Positions 22,463 to 32,368 of a DNA stretch of 64,000 bases are shown piece after piece. Source of the stretch: Eustoma russellianum (Eukaryota; Streptophyta; Magnoliopsida; Gentianales; Gentianaceae); the NCBI GenBank assembly GCA_036186865.1, contig AP025067.1, positions 19,552,055-19,616,054 on the forward strand. Direction: 5' to 3'. The first letter of the stretch is position 1, and every line of letters starts with the position of its first letter. Position numbers and translations under genes: made by a program. The notes beneath the pieces were generated by a model that was given only the letters and a program-made list of their open reading frames with translations, was not told the origin of the DNA and searched no databases.

Positions 22463-23675
22463 TGACATAAGAGAGATATATGTTGAATTCTTACCATTTG
22501 TAGCTTTTCTCTTCAATTCACCAACAATGTATGATTGATCCTTGACCAATCAATATGCCAACAAAGCTCCACATGTGCTCCAAATCTGCTGTATGTGACG
22601 TTATATGATGTGTATACATGTGCTGAAATTTATTTTTGTTAACTTTATAAAATAGTGCACACACATGTATATTCTAATCAGCCCTTAATTTAATTTTCTA
22701 GAACACTTTAAGACGTATATCATATGTAAAAAGTGCCTAGACCATGTTATGTGCGTAGAAAACCGAATTTTCGATATTTATCGATTACCCGATTTTTCTC
22801 TAATTTAAATTCCAACTTTTGCACATGTTATATATATTATGTTATACATAATATATATAATATATACTTTAAATCACAGCACTTGGCTGGCTTAAAGTGG
22901 TACCATTAGCATGTGACAAAATTAAACTTGGAATCTTCACATTTTGGCCTTAATGTGGGGTGATTTGTGTGTGCCAACATGAAAAGTATTTTTGGCTGAA
23001 CATATCATGTATGACACGAAATTTACATCAATTTTTGATGTATATGGGCTGGCCATTTATTTATGGAAAGGACATGACACGTTGGCGAAGTTTCGGTATT
23101 CGCCCGATACGACAAATTTCGGTTTAGAACCTTTTATCGTGTCGTATTTAATTTGTCATCACCATATCTTATATCATATGATATAAGACCTGAATATACT
23201 CATAAATATGAGTTAAGTATAGTGGTGTGATGTTAACGTACGTACGTAGAATATATAACGTGTCGGTAGTACGTTGGAATACATGTGTATGTGCCTTTTT
23301 AAAAAAATCTGAAAATATGTATAATATATGTGTATGGGGCGTGTATAATAAAGATGGGGAGGAGGAGAAAACTTTCCTTCCTTAGCCTTGTTGCCTTTGT
23401 GCCTTTTCCAAATGTAGCTTCCTTTAATGAACTACTTAGTTTATCAAACTAAGTACTTCACTTAATGAACTAGTTTGGTTCATTAATGGTGGCACCTGAA
23501 AATAGTATAAACACAACAAATGTTTGCCATATAATGTAAGCTTTAATGCTTCATGGCTCGTTAGTACGGCAACATAATATATAAGCTAAATAAGGCAAGT
23601 AATGGCAAGTTATCATGCATACATGTACACATTTATATATGTATACGTTTATACATATATATAAACATTCAAATT

Positions 23676-26204
23676 CCTACTAGTGCAGCCGGACCTGATG
23701 GGTTTAATGGGCAGTTTTATAGATCCTGTTGGTCAATCATCCATACTGATGTGGTAAAAGCGGTACAGGAATTTTTTCTGGGTATCCCACAGCCTCGAGT
23801 GATGGCTTCAGCGTTAATCACACTGATTCCTAAGAAGCAATCTCCTGCTACATTCAGTGATTTCAGACCAATCTGTTTGACTAATTTTCTGAGTAAAGTG
23901 TGTACCCGTATCATTGCTAGCCGATTGGGCACTATCATTTCACGGTTAATCTCTCCGGAGCAAACCGGTTTCCTCTTAGGATCTGACATTTCAACGCAAG
24001 TTCTTCTGGCTCGGGAAATGATACATATCATAGATAAGGGCGGTTCACAGGTATGTTTGAAATTAGATATGATGAAAGCATTTGACAGAGTCAGTTGGGA
24101 ATATTTGGACAAATTATTGAGCTCTTTCGGATTCTCTGATTTTTTTATACGAATCATTCTTAACCACTTGCGAGCAACCACGTTAGCAGTCCTAATTAAC
24201 GGACAGCCATCCTCAACATTTCGGCCATATCGGGGGGTAAAGCAAGGAGATCCCCTATCTCCGTTGCTGTTTATTTTATCTTCAGAAGGATTCAGCAGAA
24301 GATTGAAGGCCTTAACATCCACAGGGTATCTACAACCTTTTCGCTTAGGCCGAATACCATTTACTATAACACATTTGGCATATGCAGATGACTTATTGAT
24401 ATTTTTACGGGGTACACAGCATAATCTGCGACGGTTTCATGTCTTCCTCACTCAGTATGAAACTGCTTCAGGACAAAAAGTTAATTTTCAAAAAAGCAGT
24501 ATGATTCCATCTGCTAACATGTCATCCAGGCAGCAAAGGCATTTACAAGACATCATTCATATGAAATGTACTTCATTACCATTTAAATATCTTGGCTCCT
24601 ACTTACATAAAGGTATTTCCCGCGCTAGATACTGCGTTCCTCTATTGCAGCATATTGATGATAGACTCCATGGATGGCGTTCTCGCCTGCTTTCATCTGC
24701 TGGTCGCTTAGTTTTATTACGCTCTGTCATATCTGCATTGCCTCTACATATACTTGCATCTGGTGGACTGCCTAAATCAGTTATTCAGATTATACATCGG
24801 AAAATGGCATTCTTTTATTGGGGTCCACGATACCATTGGGTTTCATGGACATCAATATGCGCGCCTCAGGAAGAAGGCATATTAGGGATTCGGGACCTTC
24901 ACAAGTTGCAGAAAGCTTATCAATGTCGTATCTGGTGGTCATATCAGCAACAATCTACACTTTGGAGCAAATATATGCATGCCAAATATGGTCTTCGGGG
25001 AGATTATTTACCACATTTGCCAGATTCACCAATCTGGAAGCTTATTTGTCGTATACACCCTTTCTGTCTCTCACAGTCTGCAGGTATTGACAGGCATCTC
25101 ACATGGCTACACACACCAACCGGAGAATTTACATTGCGCAGTGCATATGATGCTTGTCGCGTGCCTCATCCAAAGCTTCTCTCGGCAAAGTTCATTTGGT
25201 ATAAGCATCATGCCTCAGTTGTTAAAATCTTCTTATGGCGTCTTTTCCATTCTGCACTCCCATTCGAGGATTATATTGGCAGATACATTACTTCAAGACC
25301 AACTCAATGTCCATTCTGTAAGCGAGCGTCAGCGACAGCGGATCATTTTTTCATGTATTGTTCATTCGCGCGACACTTATGGAATTACTATGCTGCTGAA
25401 TTACATTGTCCCCTACCATCATCATTACAACTGCGTCAATACATACTTGCTTGGTGGTATCGTTCCTCATTTACATCTCTTATTGGAGTTTTCAAAGTCA
25501 TCATTCCGGGAATTATTTTGTACAATATATGGCGTAGATATACATCATTGGTTTATGGTGAGCAAACGAATATTACGCTGACATCCCTTCAGGCCTCTGT
25601 CCGCTATGACATTACCATCTGGTGTAAAACCATATCAGGCACGAAACTTGCTGCTGATCCTAGAAGATATTTCTCTTGGATGCCAACCCTGAAACTTCCA
25701 CGGCCTACGCTGATTCGCTGGATGTGTCCACCATCAGGACGACTGAAATTAAATACAGATGCGGCAGTCGGCAGACAATATACAGCAGGAGGTGCAATAT
25801 TACGCGATCACATGGGACATTGTGTGGGAGCAATTTCCTTCCGGCTGCCCCTAGCTTCACCGCTCAATGCTGAAATTCAAGCAGCATTATTTGGTCTTTT
25901 GTACTTTCTCCCTCTACATCGTAACATCACTTTGGAATCTGATTGTGCTCATATGATTTCTCGACTGTCCAACACGCAACTGGTTCAAGGAAATTATTAT
26001 CTCCGACTCCTTCAAATGCTGATATATCTCCACCGCCTTGATTATAATCACATCTACCGAGAGGCTAATATGGCGGCTCATTATTTATCTCAACACACAT
26101 TGCTGGACCCCATAACACATCATTATTCCTCACAAACTCTTCCTTCATTGGTGCGAGCTGCTGTCATGTTAGATCTTTCATCCGTTAACTTGCGTGTTGT
26201 TTAA
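23676..26204 (+). CDS. LINE reverse transcriptase with zf-RVT and RNase H domains, N-terminally truncated
   Basis: A single uninterrupted frame runs from the truncation point to TAA 26204 (842 codons). A methionine-like GTG at 23751 is not a true start. The N-terminal AAGPDGFNGQFYR, then LIPKK and FRPICLTN, LKLDMMKAFDRVSW, GVKQGDPLSPLLF and the catalytic YADD (about residue 233) define the RT. A zf-RVT motif (CPFCKRA...ADHFF..C) lies near residue 550. The C-terminal RNase H has NTDAA, NAEIQAAL and ESDCA. The usual last Asp (ANxxAD) is replaced by His in ANMAAHYL. The endonuclease domain is lost. No stops suggest a recent insertion. It acts in target-primed reverse transcription of its own RNA. 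Confidence 0.93.
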   Translation, partial: PTSAAGPDGFNGQFYRSCWSIIHTDVVKAVQEFFLGIPQPRVMASALITLIPKKQSPATFSDFRPICLTNFLSKVCTRIIASRLGTIISRLISPEQTGFLLGSDISTQVLLAREMIHIIDKGGSQVCLKLDMMKAFDRVSWEYLDKLLSSFGFSDFFIRIILNHLRATTLAVLINGQPSSTFRPYRGVKQGDPLSPLLFILSSEGFSRRLKALTSTGYLQPFRLGRIPFTITHLAYADDLLIFLRGTQHNLRRFHVFLTQYETASGQKVNFQKSSMIPSANMSSRQQRHLQDIIHMKCTSLPFKYLGSYLHKGISRARYCVPLLQHIDDRLHGWRSRLLSSAGRLVLLRSVISALPLHILASGGLPKSVIQIIHRKMAFFYWGPRYHWVSWTSICAPQEEGILGIRDLHKLQKAYQCRIWWSYQQQSTLWSKYMHAKYGLRGDYLPHLPDSPIWKLICRIHPFCLSQSAGIDRHLTWLHTPTGEFTLRSAYDACRVPHPKLLSAKFIWYKHHASVVKIFLWRLFHSALPFEDYIGRYITSRPTQCPFCKRASATADHFFMYCSFARHLWNYYAAELHCPLPSSLQLRQYILAWWYRSSFTSLIGVFKVIIPGIILYNIWRRYTSLVYGEQTNITLTSLQASVRYDITIWCKTISGTKLAADPRRYFSWMPTLKLPRPTLIRWMCPPSGRLKLNTDAAVGRQYTAGGAILRDHMGHCVGAISFRLPLASPLNAEIQAALFGLLYFLPLHRNITLESDCAHMISRLSNTQLVQGNYYLRLLQMLIYLHRLDYNHIYREANMAAHYLSQHTLLDPITHHYSSQTLPSLVRAAVMLDLSSVNLRVV

Positions 26205-26222
26205 TACATTATAGTCTTCCAC

Positions 26223-26879
26223 ATGGATTGGCATTCCTTACCTCATCCTGCCTGTATCCTACAGGATTCAAGCAGGCTTGGTACGTATTACTCTCTTTTG
26301 ACATATGTGTTAGCCTGTTTCATCTTGATTCATAACTGCCTCTTTATGCTTGCCCTCGCATGTTTTGGAGTATACAAAATCGTGGCGGAGTACAGCTATG
26401 CTACATTCATAGATTCAGCGGCATATCATTTTCGGCGGCCATCTATAAACTTGTCGCCTTGGCACCGCCCTTGCCAAGGCGACATCGGTACGTGTATGAC
26501 ATTTCTCTTTTGTTTTCTTTGGTTGTTCACCATCACCGGCATAATTTATTTACGGATTTTTCCTGAGGTACGGAATCGACGGGATAAGAACGAAACACAC
26601 GAGGACATTCATGGCTTCAACTGGCGACAAAAGCACGCATCTCCAACTGCGGCAACCACACATTTGTACGCTACATTAGACTACACACATATCAATGATG
26701 GCCGTATAAATATGTATGCTTTTTCCTTCGCCAGGGTTTTATCCACAAGGGTGGTTTTTCCTGGCAAGGTTTTAATGCGGCATATCATATACGACTGGAG
26801 ATATGTTATCATTACTTCGTTATTTCATTTATTCGAATACTTTGATGATTGTAATAAGGTTTTCCTCCTCCATAAGTGA
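26223..26879 (+). other. LINE 3' region with long in-frame ORF
   Basis: After TAA 26204 the same frame stays open for 218 codons to 26879, just before the AATAAA-like signal (26894-26899) and the A-run. The predicted product has two hydrophobic stretches of about 25-35 residues but matches no family I know. The segment also contains, near 26735-26790, GGTTTTATCC..AAGG..GGTTTTTCCTGGCAAGG. This is a nucleotide motif I recognise near the 3' ends of many plant retroelements. It is therefore probably 3' UTR, but the open frame is unexpectedly long. Confidence 0.45.
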
Positions 26880-26976
26880 GGTCTTTTCGCATCAATAAAA
26901 TATCTGCTTTCATAAAAAAAAATATAAACATTCAAATTGCTTGTTTTGAAATCACTCAAACCCTCTTATTTCTACA

Positions 26977-26993
26977 ATCTCCCCCTTTTGATG
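26977..26993 (-). other. Polypurine tract of SIRE-like element
   Basis: The minus strand reads ATCAAAAGGGGGAGAT directly before the LTR start TGTAGAAA. Confidence 0.9.
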
Positions 26994-27243
26994 ATTTTCA
27001 AAATAACTTGTGTACATGATTTAAATGCTATCTCTCCCCCTTGAACCATGCACAAATTTGAATTTTGAATTTTGAATTTCAAATCCGGCTCCCCCTTGAT
27101 TTATGCAATTAAGATCAATCAGTATCAATTAATATCAATCAGTGTCTCTCCCCCCTTAAATCATGCTTTTCTCTCCCCCTTTATTTTGGAAAGTAAATCA
27201 AAAGATTCCTGTCAAAAAGGAAAGTAAATCAAATAATGTCAAA

Positions 27244-27792
27244 TCAAATCATATCAACGGGAATCATGCCTAATTTAGAACGAAGGGATTCATATGTGGC
27301 TTGATTTAAGGCCTTTGTAAATATATCCGCTACTTGTGCTTCTGTGCGTACGTGATATATGACAATATTTCCATTGTTAACGTGATCATGAAGAAAGTGA
27401 TATCGTACTTCTATATGCTTAGCCTTAGAATGTAACACGGGATTCTTAGACAAATTTATTGCACTCATACTATCACAATATATAGGAATTTTATTTACGG
27501 TAATTCCAAAGTCCGAAAGTTGTTTTATCCACAACAACTGTGTGCAACAAAGGCTAAGAGCCATGTACTCAGCCTCTGTAGTGGACAAAGCAACACTTGC
27601 TTGCTTTTTGGAAAACCATGAAATAAGGGAATTTCCTATAAATTGGCAAGTTCCGCTCGTGCTTTTTCTATCTATTTTGCAGCCACCATAGTCTGCATCC
27701 GTGTAAGCATATAAGTCAAATGTAGAATCCTTATCATACCAAATACCTAAGGTGGGCATATGCTTAATATAACGAAATATTCTTTTTACCAC
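27244..27792 (-). pseudogene. Copia RNase H domain, separated from RT by a nonsense codon
   Basis: 182 codons. It shows Copia RNase H motifs: TDADYGGCKIDRKSTSG, SWFSKKQ..VALSTTEAEY, a CDSMSAINLSKNPVLHSKAKHIE-type stretch (in two halves), and VADIFTKAL near the end. It would degrade the RNA strand during reverse transcription. The frame is continuous with the RT frame upstream except for one TAA at 27820-27822. The intervening codons still read as conserved linker, so this is a point nonsense mutation rather than a separate gene. The stop at 27244 is probably the genuine end of the polyprotein. Confidence 0.9.
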
Positions 27793-27819
27793 ATTTAAGT
27801 GTGATACCTTAGGTTGACT

Positions 27820-30342
27820 TTAAAAACGAGCACACATGCATACACTAAACATGATGTCAGGTCTACTAGCAGTTAAATATAGCAAAGAACCTATCATAGA
27901 TCTATATAATCCATTATCAACGTCTTTACCATGTTCGTCTTTGTCTAATTTAGTAGTGACACTCATAGGGGTGGGGGATGGTTTCAAATTCTCAAAATTA
28001 AACTTTTTGATCATGTCATTAACATATTTTGCTTGGCTTATATGAATTCCGTTACTTGTTTGCTTAATCTGCAAGCCAAGAAAATAATTAAGTTCACCAA
28101 CCATAGACATTTCAAATTCAGATTTCATGCAATTTTCAAAATCTTTAACAAGTCTATGTGAGGTAGAGCCAAAAATAATGTCATCTACGTAGATTTGAAT
28201 AATAAGTAAATCTGATTTTTCTTGTTTCAAAAATAGTGTACTATCTATAGTACCACGTTTAAAATTATTTTCTAAAAGGAAAGTAGCAAAACGATCATAC
28301 CATGCTCTCGGTGCTTGCTTTAGGACATATAGTGCCTTCTTTAGTTTGTATACGTGATCTGGATGTTTCAAATCTTCAAAACTGGGTGGTTGCTTCACGT
28401 ATACTTCTTCTTGTATGAATCCGTTTAGGAAAGCACTTTTTACATCCATTTGATATAATTTAAAATCTTTCATGCAAGCAATAGCAAGTAAGAGTCGTAT
28501 AGCTTCTAAACGTGCTACGGGTGCGAATGTTTCATCATAGTCAATTCCTTCTTCTTGATTATATCCTTGTGCAACAAGTCTCGCTTTATTTCTAACAACC
28601 TTTCCTTCTTCATTTATTTTATTCCTAAATACCCACTTTGTGCCTATAATAGTCTTATCTTGTGGTCGTGGCACTAAATCCCATTCATCATTTCTAACGA
28701 ATTGATTAAGTTCGTCATGCATAGCATCAATCCAAGAAGAATCACTCAAAGCATCATGCACATTTTTGGGCTCAATTTCAGAAATCATAGCATGAAATTC
28801 ATTTATTTCATCCGAAGTAATTCTTCTACGTGGTCGCACACCGTGAGTGAGGTCACCTATGATGAGATCATGTGGGTGATCTCTATGCCATCTTGGTTGA
28901 TTATTTTCTATGTTATCATGCATTTCTATGTGATCATGCACTTCTAGTGTCTCATTCATATCATGCATATCAAAAGAATCATTGTCTTCATTCAAAACGG
29001 GTTTCAATTCAAAATCATCTTCATATTCCTTATCTTTATCAATCTCACCAAATTCATTGAATTTAACATGAATAGATTCTATAATTTGTCTAGTGAGAGG
29101 ATCATAGCATCTATATGCCTTTGAATTTATAGAATATCCAACAAAAATGCACTCAATTGATTTGGATTCAAATTTATCTAAATTATCTTTTGCATTCAAG
29201 ACAAAACATTTGCATCCAAACACACGAAAATAGTCAATCTTAGGCATGCGATCATTCAGAATCTCATAAGGCGTCTTGTTTATTTTCTTTCTTATAGATA
29301 GGCGATTTACAATATAGCATGCACAATTCACGGCTTCCGCCCACAGAAATCTAGGCAATTTATTTTCGCAAAGCATAGTTCTAGCGATTTCTTGTAATGT
29401 ACGATTCTTTCTTTCTACTACTCCATTTAGTTGTGGAGTTCTAGGTGGCGAAAACTCATGTTTAATTCCCTTTTCTTCACAAAACGAAATCATCTCTTTG
29501 TTTTTAAACTCACCGCCTCTATCGCTTCTTATCCTTTTCACATTTACACCATATTGATTTTCAAGTTGTTTAATTAATTTAGCAATCTCAACGGCGCTAT
29601 CATCCTTATGTGCAAGAAATAAAGTCCAAGTATAACGAGAAAAGTCATCAACAATTACGCATGCATAGTGACGCCCACCAAGGCTTGTAGTGCGACTAGG
29701 ACCAAACAAATCGATATGCAATAGTTCTAATATTCTAGTCGTGCTTATTTCATTTTTCGGCTTAAGTGACTCACGTGTTTGTTTGCCTTTTATGCAAGAT
29801 TCACACAACTGAAAGTTGTCTAAATCAAGCGTAGGCAATCCCCGTACTAGGTTCTTTCGTTGTAGTTTTTCTAGTGTGGAAATGCCAATGTGTCCTAAAC
29901 GTCTATGCCATAAATTCACATTGGGTTCATTTGACATAAAACATTTAACTTTAGCGTCTACTACATCATCCATAGATAGCGTAAAAATATTGCCTTCTCG
30001 TTTTCCTTTTAAAACGGTTTCTCCATTTTTATTTATTATATTGCAGTAAGGGTGAGTAAAACACACATTAAAACCATTGTCAACAAACTGAGAAATGCTA
30101 AGAAGATTGTAGGATAAGTTGCTTACCAAAAATACGTTGGAGATTTGGAGTGTGTTCGGATTACCAATCGTACCTTTTCCGATGATCTTGCCTTTGTTGT
30201 TGTCTCCGAAGGTCACGGATCCGCCTTTTGTGACCTTCTTTAGTTTGGTGAATAGGCTCGGGTCACCCGTCATGTGTCTCGAGCATCCACTATCAAGGAA
30301 CCACTTTATAGATGTATCTTTCGATGTGTGGGCTCCCTGCAA
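27820..30342 (-). pseudogene. SIRE-like Pol: protease, integrase, reverse transcriptase
   Basis: 840 codons. The aspartic protease motif WFLDSGCSRHMTGD is at residues 14-27. GAG-pre-integrase with LWHRRLGH and CESCIKGKQ supplies the zinc-binding HHCC. The integrase core has HIDLFGP, RSDRGGEF and VVERKNRTLQE (D, D, E). The RT has GTKWVFRNK, ARLVAQGY, QMDVKSAFLNG and YVDDIIFGS. The usual ALYGLKQAPRAWY reads ALYVLKQAPRAWY, a Gly-to-Val change at a conserved site. The first codon is TTG, so this is an internal frame of a polyprotein and not a real start. It is out of frame with the gag-side ORF at 30398, and a nonsense TAA ends it before RNase H. Confidence 0.92.
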
Positions 30343-30397
30343 TGTGAAAAGGTGATTTAGGTACCCTTTTAATTTTGGGTCCTTTCGAGTTAGTTAA

Positions 30398-31267
30398 TCA
30401 CCTTTTGGTAAAGGTACCTTTCGGTACCCATACTTGGGTGATCCTTCTCGGTCTATCAAATGGCAAGAATGTAGATGAAGGTGCGACATAATAGACATGT
30501 GGTGCATGCACTTTGGGCCTTTGCCCAAGGACTCCTCTATACTCACTAAATGAAGGACGTTTTTGATATGTCCTTGTGTGTGTGTGTGTAGTGCGTGGAT
30601 GATATGAATTTCGTATATGCATTGTTCTCTTCTTTTCATATCTATAAGGTACAAAGTTATATTTCACATGATATGAAGAAGTGGGGCGTGAGGAAGGGGG
30701 CGCTTTTTGCGTCATCTTAGACGCCACTTGCGGCTTAGGGGTGTCTACTTTCTTACACACAACAAACTTGGTTGGTTTGATTGATACTTCGTTAGTATCA
30801 ACGTATCCCAGTCCAGTTTTGTCGCTGTCATGCTTTTGTGATAATATGATGCGATGCAGCATGTTGTACCCTGTGTCAAACTGTTTCATCATTTTCTCTA
30901 AATCGGTATTCCTTGATTTCAAATTTGAAATCTCGGATTTCATTTCATTATTTTGAGAGGTTAATGATGAAATCTCGGTTTTCAATGCAGTGATGACACA
31001 TGAAGACTCTTTCTTTGAATCGCTTAATTGAGCGACAAGATTCTCATTAGAAGATTCTAACAGTTTCTTGTCTTCAATTAATCGTTTCTTTTCTTTAGCG
31101 AGAGTCTTAGTAAATTTATGCAATTCTAGATACTGACTAAAAAGATCATCATAAGAAGGTTCAAAGTCAGAGTCAGAATCAGATGATACCTCATTAGATG
31201 CTTTGGATGCAAAGCATACTTGTGCGGTCTCCTCTTCGGTCTCAGTCTCAGAATCTGATGAATCACT
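30398..31267 (-). pseudogene. SIRE-like Gag C-terminal region (acidic linker and coiled coil)
   Basis: This continues the gag frame after the nonsense codon at 31268-31270. First comes a Ser/Asp/Glu-rich stretch (SDSSDSETETEEE), then from 31123 a Lys/Glu/Leu-rich coiled coil (KEKKRLIEDKKLLESSNENL and onward). A basic, Thr- and Pro-rich tail follows, ending QVWVPKGTFTKR at TGA 30398. In SIRE elements this region links Gag to protease. After the TGA, homology to the Pol side resumes in another frame, so at least one frameshift separates it from 30342. Confidence 0.8.
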
Positions 31268-32314
31268 CTAGGTGGAGGCCTTTAGAGCACGTTTCCTTTG
31301 TTTGGGTTCTGAGACGAGTCTATGTCTGTTCCGCTCCTTGTCAGGGTACTTAGTAGTTTGCTTTTCTTTATTTGGGCAGTCATATGATAAGTGTCCGAGT
31401 TTGCCACATTCATAACATTTAACGTCTTTATCGTTTGACTTGTTCTTATTTCTCTTAGTAGTAGTGCCCTTATTTTTGTTTCTAAATGACCTTCTCATAA
31501 ATTTTCTCAATCCTTTAGCCAATAGAATTAGGTCATCATTATCCGATTCGGAATCACTATCATCTACGTGATCGGAGGGAGGGGAGACGTATTCATTTGA
31601 TTTAAAAGCAATAGCTTTACCTTGTTTAGATGATTCCGTTTTCCGAATGGTGAGTTTACTTTCATAAACTTTAAGTGAACCGATTAGTTCTTCCATCTTT
31701 ATTGATTTAGTTTCCTTGCTTTCTTCTATCGCAGTCACTTTAGGGTCCCATTCAGAAGGAAGGCTTCGTAGGACTTTCTGCACCTTTTCTTGCGTAGTAA
31801 AAGCCTTACCAAGAGACTCAAGAGAGTTGTAGATGTTAGTCAAACGAAGATCCATATCTACAATAGACTCATTGGGCAATAATTTAAAAGACTCAAGTGT
31901 GGACATGAGCATGTTAATTTTTGACTCTTTTACTTGACTCGTGCCTTCATGTTTCATTTCTAGTATCCTCCACATTTCTTGTGCACTCGAATAGTTTGAC
32001 ACATAACTAGACTCACTTTTACTTAATCCGTTTAAAAGCAATTGCATAGCCCTAGCATTCATACTAAGTTTCTTTTTATCATCACTCGTATATTCTTGTC
32101 TAGTTTTAATAACTTCTAAAGTAACTCCGTCTACAGTGGATATATTAGATGGGACATAAGGACCATCTTCAATGATTGACCAACGATCTATATCTATAGC
32201 CATAAGAAAAAGCTTCATCCTAAGTTTCCACTGAATAAACGACTCACCGTCAAAAAGTGGAGGCCTTTGGCTCGACATACCTTCTTGCTCGGTTTTGAGA
32301 TTTGTGGATGCCAT
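31268..32314 (-). pseudogene. SIRE-like Gag with UBN2 domain and zinc knuckle
   Basis: 348 codons from ATG 32314, 40 bases downstream of the primer site. The UBN2/Gag domain begins RPPLFDGESFIQWKLRMK and DRWSIIEDGPYVP and extends to about residue 215. A basic, Lys/Asn-rich stretch precedes a CCHC zinc knuckle CYECGKLGHLSYDC near residue 305. This is the nucleocapsid function that packages element RNA in cytoplasmic particles. It ends at an in-frame TAG (31268-31270) that interrupts a frame continuing with acidic linker, so the TAG is a nonsense mutation. Confidence 0.92.
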
Positions 32315-32354
32315 CTCACTGAATCGTTGGATACCTTGAAGTGAGTATTCCTGC

Positions 32355-32366
32355 GCTCTGATACCA
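32355..32366 (-). other. Primer-binding site of SIRE-like element
   Basis: The minus strand reads TGGTATCAGAGC, the site for initiator methionine tRNA, two bases after the LTR end. Confidence 0.95.
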
Positions 32367-32368
32367 CT

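Larger units (their letters stand above)
23676..26921 (+). mobile_element. L1-type LINE, 5' truncated, with poly(A) and 17-bp target duplication
   Basis: The 17 bases beginning ATATAAACATTC occur at 23659-23675 and again at 26922-26938, bracketing the element. It ends in a short A-run at 26914-26922. The 5' end starts inside the RT region, typical of incomplete target-primed reverse transcription. The host is the LTR of the SIRE-like element, in the opposite orientation. Confidence 0.95.
20711..26976 (-). repeat. 3' LTR of SIRE-like element, split by L1
   Basis: About 3.0 kb of LTR sequence once the L1 and one target-site copy (23676-26938) are removed. Plus-strand ends are TGTAGGATC and TTTCTACA. 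It is nearly identical by eye to the LTR at 32369-35401. Confidence 0.92.

Noticed and set aside
25000..25600. 200-codon alternative frame inside the L1 RT gene
   Set aside because: Shadow of the RT-RNase H frame, which carries all recognisable motifs.
30340..30410. Possible 72-bp intron between the Gag-side and Pol-side frames of the SIRE-like element (AG|GTGATT, branch-like TTAACTAAC, TTGCAG|G)
   Set aside because: Joining the ends does not restore the Pol frame, so a stop plus a frameshift is the simpler reading.
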